In this document: positions 40,190 to 49,460 of the stretch, one piece after another
Layout of the letters: each line of letters starts with the position of its first letter
Numbering within the stretch: the first letter of the stretch is position 1
NCBI GenBank assembly: GCA_963668655.2
Contig: CAXXPQ010000001.1
Location: forward strand, 978,658 to 1,042,657
Direction of reading: 5' to 3'
DNA: 64,000 nucleotides
From: G963668655 sp963668655
Lineage (GTDB): Bacteria > Myxococcota_A > SURF-8
Position numbers and translations under genes: made by a program
The notes under the pieces: generated by a model
What the model saw: the letters and a program-made list of their open reading frames with translations, nothing else
The model's database searches: none
What the model was told of the DNA's origin: nothing

Positions 40190-41461
40190 ATGAGCGAACT
40201 CGTGCTTTCGAAGCGATTCAATACGCCCGACTCCCATCTCCTTTCGACCTACGAGGCCGACGGCGGTTACCAGGCGGCCCGAAAAGCCCTGGACATGACG
40301 CCCGAGGAGGTGGTGGAGGAAGTCAAAAAAGCCAACCTGCGGGGACGCGGCGGCGCGGGATTCCCGGCGGGCATCAAGTGGAGCTTCATGCCGAAGGACG
40401 ACGGCAAACCCCACTTCCTCTGCGTCAACGCCGACGAGGGCGAACCCGGCACCTTCAAGGATCGCAGCCTGATGCGCTTCGATCCCCACCAACTCCTGGA
40501 AGGCATCATCATCGGCTGCCACGCCATCCGCGCCGAATACAGCTATATCTACGTGCGCGGCGAGATGTGGGACGAAAAGGAGATTCTCTGGAACGCCATC
40601 CGGGAACTGCGGGCCAAGAACTACCTGGGCAAGGGGATTTTCGGCACGAAGAACAATCTGCACATCGCGGTCTGCACCGGCGCGGGCGCTTACGTCTGCG
40701 GCGAGGAAACCGCCATGATAAACTCCATCGAGGGCAAGCGCGGCGAGCCCCGCCTGAAACCGCCGTTCCCGGCCCAGGTGGGAGCCTTCGGCATGCCCAC
40801 CACGGTCAACAACGTGGAAACCATCAGCAATATCCCGCACATCCTGAAAAACGGCGGCGAATGGTTCGCCTCGCTCGGCGTGGAAAAGGACGGCGGCACG
40901 CGCATGTACGGCGTCAGCGGTCCCGTGAAGAACCCGGGACTGTTCGAGCGTCCCCAGGGTTACAACCTGAAAAAACTGATCTTCGAGGACGCTGGGGGCA
41001 TGCTGGACGGGCGCGAACTGAAGGCCGTGATTCCGGGCGGATCGAGCTGCCCGGTGCTGAAGGCCGACGAGATCGACATCCCCCACAATTACGACAGCCT
41101 GCGCGACGCGGGCAGCATGGCCGGTTCCGCCGGGGTGATCGTTCTGCCCGAGGACGCCTGCGCGGTCAAGGCCATGGCCAACCTGGCCCAGTTCTACGCC
41201 CACGAGTCCTGCGGGCAGTGCACGCCCTGCCGCGAGGGCACCCACTGGCTGAATCTCCTGATCCAGCGCATCGAGGCGGGCCAGGGCAAGATGGAGGACA
41301 TCGACCAGCTCCTGCAAACCTGCAAAAACATGATGGGTTCCACCATCTGTCCGCTTTCGGATGCGGCCGCCATGCCCATGGAAGCCTTCGTCCGCAAATT
41401 TCGCGATGAATTCGAGGAACACGTCCGCCTGGGCCGCTGCCCGAGGGACGGTCGGCTCTAA
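40190..41461 (+). CDS. nuoF: NuoF, complex I 51 kDa NADH-binding subunit
   Basis: Binds NADH, FMN and the N3 4Fe-4S cluster. The 423-residue product has the FMN/NADH glycine-rich loop RGRGGAGFPAG (about 51-61), then CVNADEGEPGTFKDR, a second glycine-rich region around CTGAGAYVCGEETA, and the cluster motif ESCGQCTPCREG with C341, C344 and C347 plus a later Cys in GSTICPLSDAA. Length and motifs are standard. It overlaps no neighbour; nuoG starts 14 bases later. Confidence 0.97.
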   Translation: MSELVLSKRFNTPDSHLLSTYEADGGYQAARKALDMTPEEVVEEVKKANLRGRGGAGFPAGIKWSFMPKDDGKPHFLCVNADEGEPGTFKDRSLMRFDPHQLLEGIIIGCHAIRAEYSYIYVRGEMWDEKEILWNAIRELRAKNYLGKGIFGTKNNLHIAVCTGAGAYVCGEETAMINSIEGKRGEPRLKPPFPAQVGAFGMPTTVNNVETISNIPHILKNGGEWFASLGVEKDGGTRMYGVSGPVKNPGLFERPQGYNLKKLIFEDAGGMLDGRELKAVIPGGSSCPVLKADEIDIPHNYDSLRDAGSMAGSAGVIVLPEDACAVKAMANLAQFYAHESCGQCTPCREGTHWLNLLIQRIEAGQGKMEDIDQLLQTCKNMMGSTICPLSDAAAMPMEAFVRKFRDEFEEHVRLGRCPRDGRL

Positions 41462-41475
41462 GCAGAGGAAGACGC

Positions 41476-43104
41476 ATGTCCGATACGGTAAAAGTCACGA
41501 TCAACGGCGCCGAATACGAATTTCCTCCCGGCCTGACGATCCTTCAGGCCGCCCGGGAAGTCGGCATCCGCATCCCGTATTTCTGCTGGCACAAGCACCT
41601 GTCCCTGTCCGGGAACTGCCGCATGTGCCTGGTGGAGGTCAAGCCCGGGCCGCCCAAGCCCGCCATCGCCTGCGGGACCGTCATTTCCGACGGCATGGAG
41701 GTGGTCACGAACAGCGAGAAGATCGTGGAGACGCGCAAGGCGGTGCTCCAGTTCCTGCTGCTCAACCACCCGCTGGACTGCCCGGTCTGCGACGAAGCCT
41801 ACGAGTGCAAGCTCCAGGATTACGTCTACGAGTACGGTCCCACGGTGAGCCGCTTCGTGGATTTCCACGATAAAAAGCGCGTCTACAAACGGGAAGATCT
41901 GGGCAAGATGTGGGTGGAGATGAACCGCTGCATCCAGTGCACCCGCTGCGTGCGCTATCTGAAGGAAATCGCGGGGGAATACGAGATGGACCGCACCCAT
42001 CGCGGGCACCATCTGAAAATCGACACCTACAAAGAAGCCTTCGAGAGCGATTTCGCTTTAAACGCGGCGGATCTCTGCCCCGTGGGCGCCCTGGAAGACA
42101 AGAAATTCCATTTCAAGACGCGCACCTGGGATCTGCGGCGCGGCCCCAGCATCTGCCCGGGCTGTTCCATCGGCTGCAACATCTATATCGACTGGTTCGG
42201 CGGCCGTATCGAGCGCCTGCTGCCTCGGGAGAACGACGCCGTCAACGCCTGCTGGATCTGCGATCACGGGCGGCATGATTTCGATTGTATAAACGAAAAT
42301 CGCCTGCAAAAACCGCGGGTTCGCTCCGGAGCCAACCTGGAGGACGCCCGCTATTCCGACGCCTTGGCCCGTGCCAAGAAGGATCTGGACGAGATCCGCA
42401 ACATCCACGGTCCGGACGCGGTGGCGTTGCTGCTTTCGCCGCGCATGACCAACGAGGAACTTTTCCTGGGCAAGAAACTGGGCCAGGTTCTGGGGACCGA
42501 GCGGGTCGCTTTCCTGGCCGGGTACAATCACCGCCCGGTGGTTCCCGTCATGTCCGACGTTCTGCCGAAGACGCTGGTGTCCGACGACAAGACGCCCAAC
42601 AGCACCGGCGGACGGCTGCTCGGCATCCATGAGGGCAAAGAGGATTTCACCGCCGCCCACGAACTCGTCGCCGCCATCGAGGACGGCAAGGTCAAGGGCC
42701 TGATGCTGTTCCACGAGGATCTTTCGGCGCTTTCCTCCATCGACGGAGCGGCGCTGAAGAAAGCCTTGGGATTGCTGGACTTCTTCATGGTCGTGGCGAT
42801 CCGGGATCTGGCGGTGGCGGAGCAGGCCCACGTGGTCCTGCCCACACTGAGCTACGCGGAGAAGGATGGAAGCTTCACCAACCACCAAAAGCGGGTACAA
42901 CGGATTTTCCCCGTGCTTCCGCCGCTTTCCGGCGTGAAGTCCGAACTGGAAATCCTGACCGAACTGGGACGGATGTTCGATGCATCCTTCGGGTATGAAA
43001 ACGCGGCGAAGGCTTTCGACGCCATGGCGGCGGAGGAGGGCGCGTTTTCCGGGCTGAGCCTGGAAGCCCTGGGCGAGGACGGCCTGGAGGCCAAGGAAGG
43101 CTGA
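41476..43104 (+). CDS. nuoG: NuoG, complex I 75 kDa iron-sulfur subunit, short form
   Basis: Relays electrons from NuoF/E to the Q-module. The 542-residue protein has the 2Fe-2S domain (C37, C48, C51, C66), the His-Cys3 cluster site (H98, C102, C105, C111), another 4Fe-4S set (C152, C155, C158 and C201) and the N7-type CPGCSIGC set (C227, C230, C234, then C262). After residue about 270 only a shortened molybdopterin-oxidoreductase-like region remains, against 700-900 residues in total for typical NuoG. The last part (QAHVVLPTLSYAEKDGSFTNHQKRVQ) is still family-like, so the middle has been lost rather than the end. nuoJ follows after 80 bases. Confidence 0.92.
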   Translation: MSDTVKVTINGAEYEFPPGLTILQAAREVGIRIPYFCWHKHLSLSGNCRMCLVEVKPGPPKPAIACGTVISDGMEVVTNSEKIVETRKAVLQFLLLNHPLDCPVCDEAYECKLQDYVYEYGPTVSRFVDFHDKKRVYKREDLGKMWVEMNRCIQCTRCVRYLKEIAGEYEMDRTHRGHHLKIDTYKEAFESDFALNAADLCPVGALEDKKFHFKTRTWDLRRGPSICPGCSIGCNIYIDWFGGRIERLLPRENDAVNACWICDHGRHDFDCINENRLQKPRVRSGANLEDARYSDALARAKKDLDEIRNIHGPDAVALLLSPRMTNEELFLGKKLGQVLGTERVAFLAGYNHRPVVPVMSDVLPKTLVSDDKTPNSTGGRLLGIHEGKEDFTAAHELVAAIEDGKVKGLMLFHEDLSALSSIDGAALKKALGLLDFFMVVAIRDLAVAEQAHVVLPTLSYAEKDGSFTNHQKRVQRIFPVLPPLSGVKSELEILTELGRMFDASFGYENAAKAFDAMAAEEGAFSGLSLEALGEDGLEAKEG

Positions 43105-43184
43105 TCGCGTTCCGGCCTGAAGCCGGATGCGGGCAACCATTAAGAGAATACGGAACTTTTCAGATTTCAGAAAGCGGGAACGAC

Positions 43185-43676
43185 ATGGAAGCCTTTGTCT
43201 TCTGGGTATTCGCCATTCTGGCGGTGATCGGCGCCGGGCTCTTGATCTTCCACAAGAATCCGGTCAATTCCGCCCTGTCGCTCATCATGACGCTGTTCTG
43301 CACGGCCAGCCTGTTCGTGCTCCTGCACGCGGGCTTCGTGGCGGTGCTTCAGGTGCTGGTCTACGCCGGAGCCATCATGGTGCTGTTCATCTTCGTCATC
43401 ATGATGCTGAACCTCCAGCGGGAAAGCCTGGGTCTGCGGAGAAACGCCTTCAAAAAGGCCCTGGCGGCGATCATCGCCCTGGCCCTGGGCGTCAAGATGG
43501 CCCTGATTATGGGGGCGCAGACCCTGCCCCGACCCGAACTGAACGCCTGGTTCGGCTCCGTGGAGCGGGTGGGCGCGCTTCTGTTCACCGAATACCTGCT
43601 TCCGTTCGAGGCGCTGTCCGTGCTGCTCCTGGCGGCCATCGTCGGTGCGGTCATGGTGGCCAAGACCCGGGTATGA
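43185..43676 (+). CDS. nuoJ: NuoJ, complex I membrane subunit
   Basis: A 163-residue integral membrane subunit of the proton-pumping arm. It has five predicted hydrophobic segments, with FVFWVFAILAVIGAGLLIFH at the start, the conserved NPVNSALSLIMTLFCTASLFVLLHAGFVAVLQVLVYAGAIMVLFIFVIMML-type core (given here as a family description, residues about 20-75), and a last segment near the C-terminus (ALSVLLLAAIVGAVMVA). In most operons nuoH and nuoI stand between nuoG and nuoJ; both are missing here. nuoK follows after 27 bases. Confidence 0.93.
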   Translation: MEAFVFWVFAILAVIGAGLLIFHKNPVNSALSLIMTLFCTASLFVLLHAGFVAVLQVLVYAGAIMVLFIFVIMMLNLQRESLGLRRNAFKKALAAIIALALGVKMALIMGAQTLPRPELNAWFGSVERVGALLFTEYLLPFEALSVLLLAAIVGAVMVAKTRV

Positions 43677-43703
43677 CCGGGATTTCCGGATAGGGGAAAC
43701 GAG

Positions 43704-44021
43704 ATGAACTGGCTGACGACGATCACTTTCAATCATTACCTGATTCTGGCGATGCTCCTGTTCTCCCTGGGTATCGTCGGCGTCATGCTCCGAAAGAACG
43801 GCCTGATCGTGTTCATGAGCATCGAACTGATGCTGAACGCGGTGAACCTGGTCTTCATCACCTTCGCGGCCATGCACGGAAACGAAACCGGCCACGTCAT
43901 GGTGTTCTTCATCATGACCGTCGCGGCGGCCGAGGCGGCCGTGGGGCTGGCGATCTTCGTGGCCTTGTTCCGCAACAAGGAAACCGTCTACGTGGACGAG
44001 GCGGCCGACCTGAAGCGCTGA
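43704..44021 (+). CDS. nuoK: NuoK, complex I membrane subunit
   Basis: A 105-residue membrane subunit with three transmembrane helices. The helix containing the conserved Glu of the proton path reads FMSIELMLNAVNLVFITF, and another Glu lies in the third helix region MTVAAAEAAVGLAIFVALFRN. It starts with NWLTTITFNHYLILAMLLFS. Length and motifs are standard for the family. It is placed between nuoJ and nuoL as usual. Confidence 0.95.
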   Translation: MNWLTTITFNHYLILAMLLFSLGIVGVMLRKNGLIVFMSIELMLNAVNLVFITFAAMHGNETGHVMVFFIMTVAAAEAAVGLAIFVALFRNKETVYVDEAADLKR

Positions 44022-44074
44022 AAACGGACGGAACGGGATCGCCCGAACCGTCGGAAACGGAACCGAGGAGAAAC

Positions 44075-46162
44075 ATGTCGCATCACGATCACGGACACGA
44101 AAGCGCCCCCGAGCCCATCGGCATGGGGAAAATCGTTTTCTGGATTGTGGCGGGCGCGCTGGCCGCGCTGTTTATCGGACTTCGCCTGTCCGGTCCCGCC
44201 GTCAATCTGGACCGCTGGATCTTCCTGATCCCGCTGCTTCCCGGCTTCGGAGCGCTTCTCAACGGCCTGTTCCTGAACAAGCTCTCCAAGCCTCTGGTCA
44301 CGGCCATCGCCGTGGGCAGCGTGGTCTTCGCCTTTTTCGCCTCCCTGGTGCTGTTCGTCGCCATGGTGAGTCGCGGCGAGGCCATCCATCAGGTGCTGTA
44401 CAACTGGATGGCGGCGGAGACCTTCGCCGTGAACGTGGCCTTCCTGATGGATCCGCTTTCGGGCGTCATGGCGCTGGTGGTCACCGGCGTGGGCAGCCTG
44501 ATTCACATCTACTCCATCGGCTACATGGCCCACGATGAAAGCTATTCCAGGTACTTCACCTATTTGAATCTGTTCATGTTTTCCATGCTCCTGCTCGTCC
44601 TGGGCGACAGCCTGCCGCTGATGTTCGTGGGCTGGGAGGGCGTGGGACTGTGTTCCTATCTGCTCATCGGCTTCTGGTTCACGGACGACGCCAAGGCCAG
44701 CGCCGGAAAGAAAGCCTTCATCGTCAACCGCATCGGCGACATGGGTTTCGTCATCGCCCTGATGATCCTCTTCTGGCAGGTGGGCAGTCTGCAATACGAC
44801 GTGCTGGCCGAGCGCGCCGCCACGGTTCCGGTGGAATGGATGACGGCCATCTGCCTCTTGCTGTTCTTCGGCGCCACCGGAAAATCCGCCCAGATTCCGC
44901 TGTACGTCTGGCTGCCCGATGCCATGGCCGGTCCCACCCCGGTTTCGGCCCTGATCCACGCGGCCACCATGGTCACGGCGGGCGTCTACATGATCGCACG
45001 GCTGTCGTTCATGTTTACCCTGGCTCCCACCGCCATGATGGTGGTCGCCGTCGTCGGCACCCTGACGGCGCTTTTCGCCGCCACCATCGGCCTGTTCCAG
45101 TACGACATCAAGAAGGTGCTGGCCTACTCCACCGTCAGCCAGTTGGGCTTCATGTTCATGGGCGTGGGCGTGGGCGCTTTCGCGGCGGCCATCTTCCACC
45201 TGATGACCCACGCCTTCTTCAAAGCCTGCCTCTTTCTGGGCTCCGGCTCGGTGATCCACGGCATGCACGGGGAACAGGATATCCGCCAGATGGGCGGCTT
45301 GCAGAAGATCATGCCGTACACCGGCTGGACCTTCCTCATCAGCTGCTTCGCCATCGCGGGTTTCTTCCCGTTCTCGGGCTTTTTCTCCAAGGACGAGATC
45401 CTTTACAACGTCTTCGCCACGCATTTCGGTTCTCCCGCCTGGCTGGGCGTGGTGCTCTGGTGCCTGGGGGCCCTGGCCGCCTTCTGCACCTCCTTCTACA
45501 TGTTCCGCCTCTACTACATGACCTTCTCCGGCGAGCTGCGAGCCCCGGAGGAGATCAAGAAGAAAGGCGTGCACGAATCGCCCTTCGTGATGACCGTGCC
45601 GCTGATGGTCCTGGCTTTCCTGGCGCTCGTGGGCGGCTGGATCGGACTGCCCGAGCACGCCCTGCACGCCGTCGGCATCCACATCCCGAACCTCTTCGAG
45701 CATCACCTGCATGAAGTCCTGGCGCGCGCCCATGAAAATATGGGGCCGCACCACGGTTCCCCGGCGGTGGAATGGGGGCTGATGGCCGTCTCCTTCGGTA
45801 TCGCAATCGTCGGATGGTTTTTGGCGCGCAGTCTGTACAAGGATAACACCAGCGAGGTTCCCGCTCGGATGAAGGAGAAATTCGCGGGCATCCACAAGGT
45901 GATCTTCAACAAATATTACGTGGACGAAGGTTACTTCTACGCCTTCATCCGGCCCGTGTTGAACTTCAGCAAGTTTCTGTGGGGTTTCGTGGACACCTAC
46001 CTGATCGACGGCATGCTGGTGCACGTCTCGGCCTGGGTGGTGCGGACCTTCGGAGAGGGCGTACGATTGGTTCAGACCGGAAACGTTCAGACCTATTTGC
46101 TCGGCTTCCTGGTCGGCGCGGCGGCGTTTCTGATTTACCTGTGGCAGGGAGCCACGATGTAA
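44075..46162 (+). CDS. nuoL: NuoL, complex I antiporter-like proton-pumping subunit
   Basis: A 695-residue polytopic membrane protein of the distal membrane arm. It begins with an unusual hydrophilic His-rich N-terminus (SHHDHGHESAPE) before the first helix. The core contains MFVGWEGVGLCSYLLIGFW, TGKSAQIPLYVWLPDAMAGP, PVSALIHAATMVTAGVYM and AYSTVSQLGFMFMGVGVGAF, which hold the Glu, Lys and His of the proton channel. The C-terminal long lateral helix region is present (about 560-690). nuoM begins 16 bases after. Confidence 0.96.
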   Translation: MSHHDHGHESAPEPIGMGKIVFWIVAGALAALFIGLRLSGPAVNLDRWIFLIPLLPGFGALLNGLFLNKLSKPLVTAIAVGSVVFAFFASLVLFVAMVSRGEAIHQVLYNWMAAETFAVNVAFLMDPLSGVMALVVTGVGSLIHIYSIGYMAHDESYSRYFTYLNLFMFSMLLLVLGDSLPLMFVGWEGVGLCSYLLIGFWFTDDAKASAGKKAFIVNRIGDMGFVIALMILFWQVGSLQYDVLAERAATVPVEWMTAICLLLFFGATGKSAQIPLYVWLPDAMAGPTPVSALIHAATMVTAGVYMIARLSFMFTLAPTAMMVVAVVGTLTALFAATIGLFQYDIKKVLAYSTVSQLGFMFMGVGVGAFAAAIFHLMTHAFFKACLFLGSGSVIHGMHGEQDIRQMGGLQKIMPYTGWTFLISCFAIAGFFPFSGFFSKDEILYNVFATHFGSPAWLGVVLWCLGALAAFCTSFYMFRLYYMTFSGELRAPEEIKKKGVHESPFVMTVPLMVLAFLALVGGWIGLPEHALHAVGIHIPNLFEHHLHEVLARAHENMGPHHGSPAVEWGLMAVSFGIAIVGWFLARSLYKDNTSEVPARMKEKFAGIHKVIFNKYYVDEGYFYAFIRPVLNFSKFLWGFVDTYLIDGMLVHVSAWVVRTFGEGVRLVQTGNVQTYLLGFLVGAAAFLIYLWQGATM

Positions 46163-46178
46163 CCGAGGACGAGGATTC

Positions 46179-47783
46179 ATGAACCTTCAAGACATCCATC
46201 TGTTATCGTTGCTGACCTTCCTGCCTTTGCTGGGCGCGCTGATTATCGCGCTTTTGCCCGGCGAGGAAAAGGGGATGATCCGCCTGTTCTCCATGGTCTG
46301 GACCAGCCTGATCTTCGTGCTGAGTCTGGGCCTTCTGGCCGGTTTCAGATCCGGCACCGCGGAGATGCAGTTCGTGGAGGTCATGGAGTGGATTCCGCAG
46401 TTCGGAATCGGCTACCGGGTCGGCGTGGACGGCATCAGCCTGCTGATTATCATGCTGACCACCTTCCTGACGCCCATCGTGGTGCTGTCCGCCTTTTCCG
46501 CCGTGGAAAAGGGCGTCAAGGGCTTTTTCTTCTCCATCCTTTTCCTGGAAACGGGAATGATCGGAACCCTGGTGGCCACCGATGTCTTCCTGTTCTACAT
46601 CTTCTGGGAACTGATGCTGATCCCCATGTATTTCCTGATCGGCATCTGGGGCGGGGACAAGCGCATCTACGCGGCGGTGAAGTTCTTTATTTACACCATG
46701 GTGGGCTCTTTACTGATGCTCGTCGCCCTGATCTATCTCTACGTGGTCCACGGCGAGCAGTTCGGCAAGACCACGACGGACCTGCTGGAACTGACCAAGA
46801 CCGCCCTGCCGGTGCAGGCCCAGATCCTCATGTTTGCGGCCTTCGCCCTGGCTTTCGCCATCAAGGTGCCCATGTGGCCCTTCCACACCTGGCTGCCGGA
46901 CGCCCACACGGAAGCGCCTACGGCGGGTTCGGTCATCCTGGCGGGCGTTCTGCTGAAACTGGGAACCTACGGATTCCTGCGTTTCGCCATTCCGCTGTTC
47001 CCGGTGGCGGCCCATTACGCCATGCCGATTCTGGCGGCCCTGGCGGTGGTGGGCATCATCTACGGCGCGCTGGTGGCCATGGTGCAGAAGGACGTGAAAC
47101 GGCTGGTGGCCTATTCCTCGGTGAGCCACCTGGGCTTCTGCATGTTGGGCATCGCCGCCATGAACGTGCAGGCCCTGGAAGGCTCCATCTACCAGATGCT
47201 GAACCACGGCATCAGCACCGGGGCGCTCTTCCTCATCGTCGGCGTCATTTACGAGCGTCGCCATACGCGGCTGATCTCGGAGTTCGGCGGGCTGTCCAAG
47301 GTCATTCCGGCCTTCGCTGCCTTTTTCATGATTACCACGCTGTCGTCCATCGGCCTGCCGGGTCTGAACGGTTTCGTGGGGGAATTCATGATCCTTCTGG
47401 GCTCGTTCCGTTCCGAGAGCCTGCCCTACGCCCAGGTCTTCACCATTCTGGCTTCCACCGGCGTCCTGCTGGGCGCGATCTACATGCTGTGGATGTTCCA
47501 GCGGGTGATGTTCGGCGAAGTGACGAACGAAAAGAACAAGGATCTGAAGGACTTGAACCTGCGCGAATATTTCGTGCTGGTTCCGTTGATCCTGATGATG
47601 TTCTTCATGGGTCTTTACCCGAATTACTTTCTGCGCAAGATGGACGCCTCCGTGGAAAATCTGGTGAAGATTTACAACGCCAAACTGGTGGCCCGGACGG
47701 CGGGCGTTCTGCCGGATTCGCCGAAACCGATGGTGAAACTGTCGGAACTGGAACGGGACGGCCGGAAGATCGTGATTCCCTAG
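46179..47783 (+). CDS. nuoM: NuoM, complex I antiporter-like subunit
   Basis: A 534-residue proton-pumping membrane subunit. Family segments include YRVGVDGISLLIIMLTTFLTP, FYIFWELMLIPMYFLIGIWGG (with the key Glu), PMWPFHTWLPDAHTEAPTAGS and AYSSVSHLGFCMLGIAAMN. About 14 membrane helices are expected from the hydrophobicity pattern. A C-terminal segment ends with EKNKDLKDLNLREYF and a soluble tail. It is followed 37 bases later by nuoN. Confidence 0.97.
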   Translation: MNLQDIHLLSLLTFLPLLGALIIALLPGEEKGMIRLFSMVWTSLIFVLSLGLLAGFRSGTAEMQFVEVMEWIPQFGIGYRVGVDGISLLIIMLTTFLTPIVVLSAFSAVEKGVKGFFFSILFLETGMIGTLVATDVFLFYIFWELMLIPMYFLIGIWGGDKRIYAAVKFFIYTMVGSLLMLVALIYLYVVHGEQFGKTTTDLLELTKTALPVQAQILMFAAFALAFAIKVPMWPFHTWLPDAHTEAPTAGSVILAGVLLKLGTYGFLRFAIPLFPVAAHYAMPILAALAVVGIIYGALVAMVQKDVKRLVAYSSVSHLGFCMLGIAAMNVQALEGSIYQMLNHGISTGALFLIVGVIYERRHTRLISEFGGLSKVIPAFAAFFMITTLSSIGLPGLNGFVGEFMILLGSFRSESLPYAQVFTILASTGVLLGAIYMLWMFQRVMFGEVTNEKNKDLKDLNLREYFVLVPLILMMFFMGLYPNYFLRKMDASVENLVKIYNAKLVARTAGVLPDSPKPMVKLSELERDGRKIVIP

Positions 47784-47820
47784 GTTCGGGAAAAGGTATT
47801 TACGCGAAGGAGCTTGGTTC

Positions 47821-49302
47821 ATGCCGAATGTGTTCACCTTTAGCGACGTCATTCATTTGCTTCCCTGGATCGTCGTGGCGCTTTTCGCCGTGCTGATCCC
47901 GGTGTTCGACGTCTTCGCCAAGCCGGAAACCGGCCGGGCCTATGCAGGCTATTTCGCCCTGATCGGAATCGGGGTGGCCTTCCTCTTGAATTTCCTCCAG
48001 TGGGGCGACGCTCCGGCAAGCTGTTTTTCCGGCATGCTGGCTGCCGACGCCTTCGGCATGTTCTTCAACGCCGTGGTGCTTCTGGCCGCCGCTCTGACCA
48101 CGCTTCTGGCCATCGGTTATTTTCAGGAACACGGCCTGCATCGCGGCGAGTTCTACGGCCTGATGCTTATGGCGTTGTCCGGTATGATGCTGATGGGCAT
48201 GGCCACCGACCTGATTTCCTTCTTCATCGCCCTGGAACTGATGTCCATTCCGGTTTACGCCCTGGCCGCCTACATGCGTCATCGCAACGAATCCGTGGAG
48301 GCCGCGCTGAAATACTTCCTGATGGGCGCTTTCTCCACCGCCTTCATGCTGATGGGAATCGCGTTTCTTTACGGCGCGGTGGGAAGCACCGGGTTTGCCG
48401 AAATCCACAAGCATCTTTCCGGATCCGGCGCGAGCGCCTTGTCCCTCCTGGGCGTGGTCTTCGTCCTGATCGGTTTCACCTTCAAAACGGCCGCCGTTCC
48501 TTTCCACATGTGGACGCCGGACGTCTACGAGGGCGCGCCCACGCCCGTCACGGGTTTCATGGCCGCCGCCGTCAAGGCCGCCGCCTTCGCCGCCTTCATC
48601 CGTGTGTTCGCCGTGGCCTTCGAACCGGTGAAACTGGGAGCCTTCGGCTGGTACAACATCATCTGGATTCTGGCCGTGCTGACCATGACGCTGGGCAACC
48701 TGGCCGCACTGGTCCAGGATAACGTCAAGCGCATGCTGGCCTATTCCTCCATCGCCCACGCGGGATACCTGCTGATCGGTTTCCTGACCATCACCCAGGC
48801 CAAGGACGGAAACGGCGCGGCCTCGCTGTTGTTTTATCTTTTGGGTTACGCTGTGATGAACCTGGGCGCTTTCGGCGTGGTGATTCTCTTCGGCCGAAAC
48901 GGCGACGAAAACCTGGACCTGACCAAGGGATGGAAGGGTATGGGCGCCAAGGCTCCGGCGCTGGCCGTGGCCATGACCGTCTTCATGCTGAGCCTGGCGG
49001 GCATCCCCCCCACGGTGGGATTCATGGGGAAATTCTATATCTTCAAATCCGCCCTGGACCAGGGGTTGGTGGTCATCGCCGTACTCGGCGTGCTCAACTC
49101 TCTGATTTCCGTCTACTATTACCTGCGGGTGCTGGTTACGATGTACATGAAACCCGCCGACGGGGAAAACGATGTGCAGCCCATGGCCTCCCTGCCGGTC
49201 TCCCTGGCGGTGGTGGCTTCCGTGGCGCTGGTGCTTTGGTTGGGGATCCTGCCGTCCGGCGCGTTGGCCGCCGCCCAGGCCGCCGTGGCGTCCCTTTTCT
49301 GA
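47821..49302 (+). CDS. nuoN: NuoN, complex I antiporter-like subunit
   Basis: A 493-residue polytopic membrane subunit. Clear family stretches are FFIALELMSIPVYALAAYM (with the Glu of the channel), GFTFKTAAVPFHMWTPDVYEGAPTPVTGFM and AYSSIAHAGYLLIGF. It is the last gene of the nuo operon and is followed by a strong terminator at 49328-49357. With nuoL and nuoM it completes the membrane arm, but nuoH, nuoA and the Q-module genes are not in this operon. Confidence 0.96.
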   Translation: MPNVFTFSDVIHLLPWIVVALFAVLIPVFDVFAKPETGRAYAGYFALIGIGVAFLLNFLQWGDAPASCFSGMLAADAFGMFFNAVVLLAAALTTLLAIGYFQEHGLHRGEFYGLMLMALSGMMLMGMATDLISFFIALELMSIPVYALAAYMRHRNESVEAALKYFLMGAFSTAFMLMGIAFLYGAVGSTGFAEIHKHLSGSGASALSLLGVVFVLIGFTFKTAAVPFHMWTPDVYEGAPTPVTGFMAAAVKAAAFAAFIRVFAVAFEPVKLGAFGWYNIIWILAVLTMTLGNLAALVQDNVKRMLAYSSIAHAGYLLIGFLTITQAKDGNGAASLLFYLLGYAVMNLGAFGVVILFGRNGDENLDLTKGWKGMGAKAPALAVAMTVFMLSLAGIPPTVGFMGKFYIFKSALDQGLVVIAVLGVLNSLISVYYYLRVLVTMYMKPADGENDVQPMASLPVSLAVVASVALVLWLGILPSGALAAAQAAVASLF

Positions 49303-49327
49303 TCTTTCCGAAAATGCGATGATCTAC

Positions 49328-49357
49328 GGGCCGTTCCGCGAGGGAACGGCCTTTTTT
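49328..49357 (+). terminator. Rho-independent terminator after nuoN
   Basis: GGCCGTTCC (49329-49337) pairs with GGAACGGCC (49343-49351) and is followed by six T residues. Confidence 0.93.
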
Positions 49358-49460
49358 ATGGAAGCGTCGGGCCGTTTGCGGTTAGAATATGCGCAAACGC
49401 TGTCACGATCCCGGAGAAGGCCCCGATCTCTCCGGATACGAATTCAAGGCGAGGATCGGC

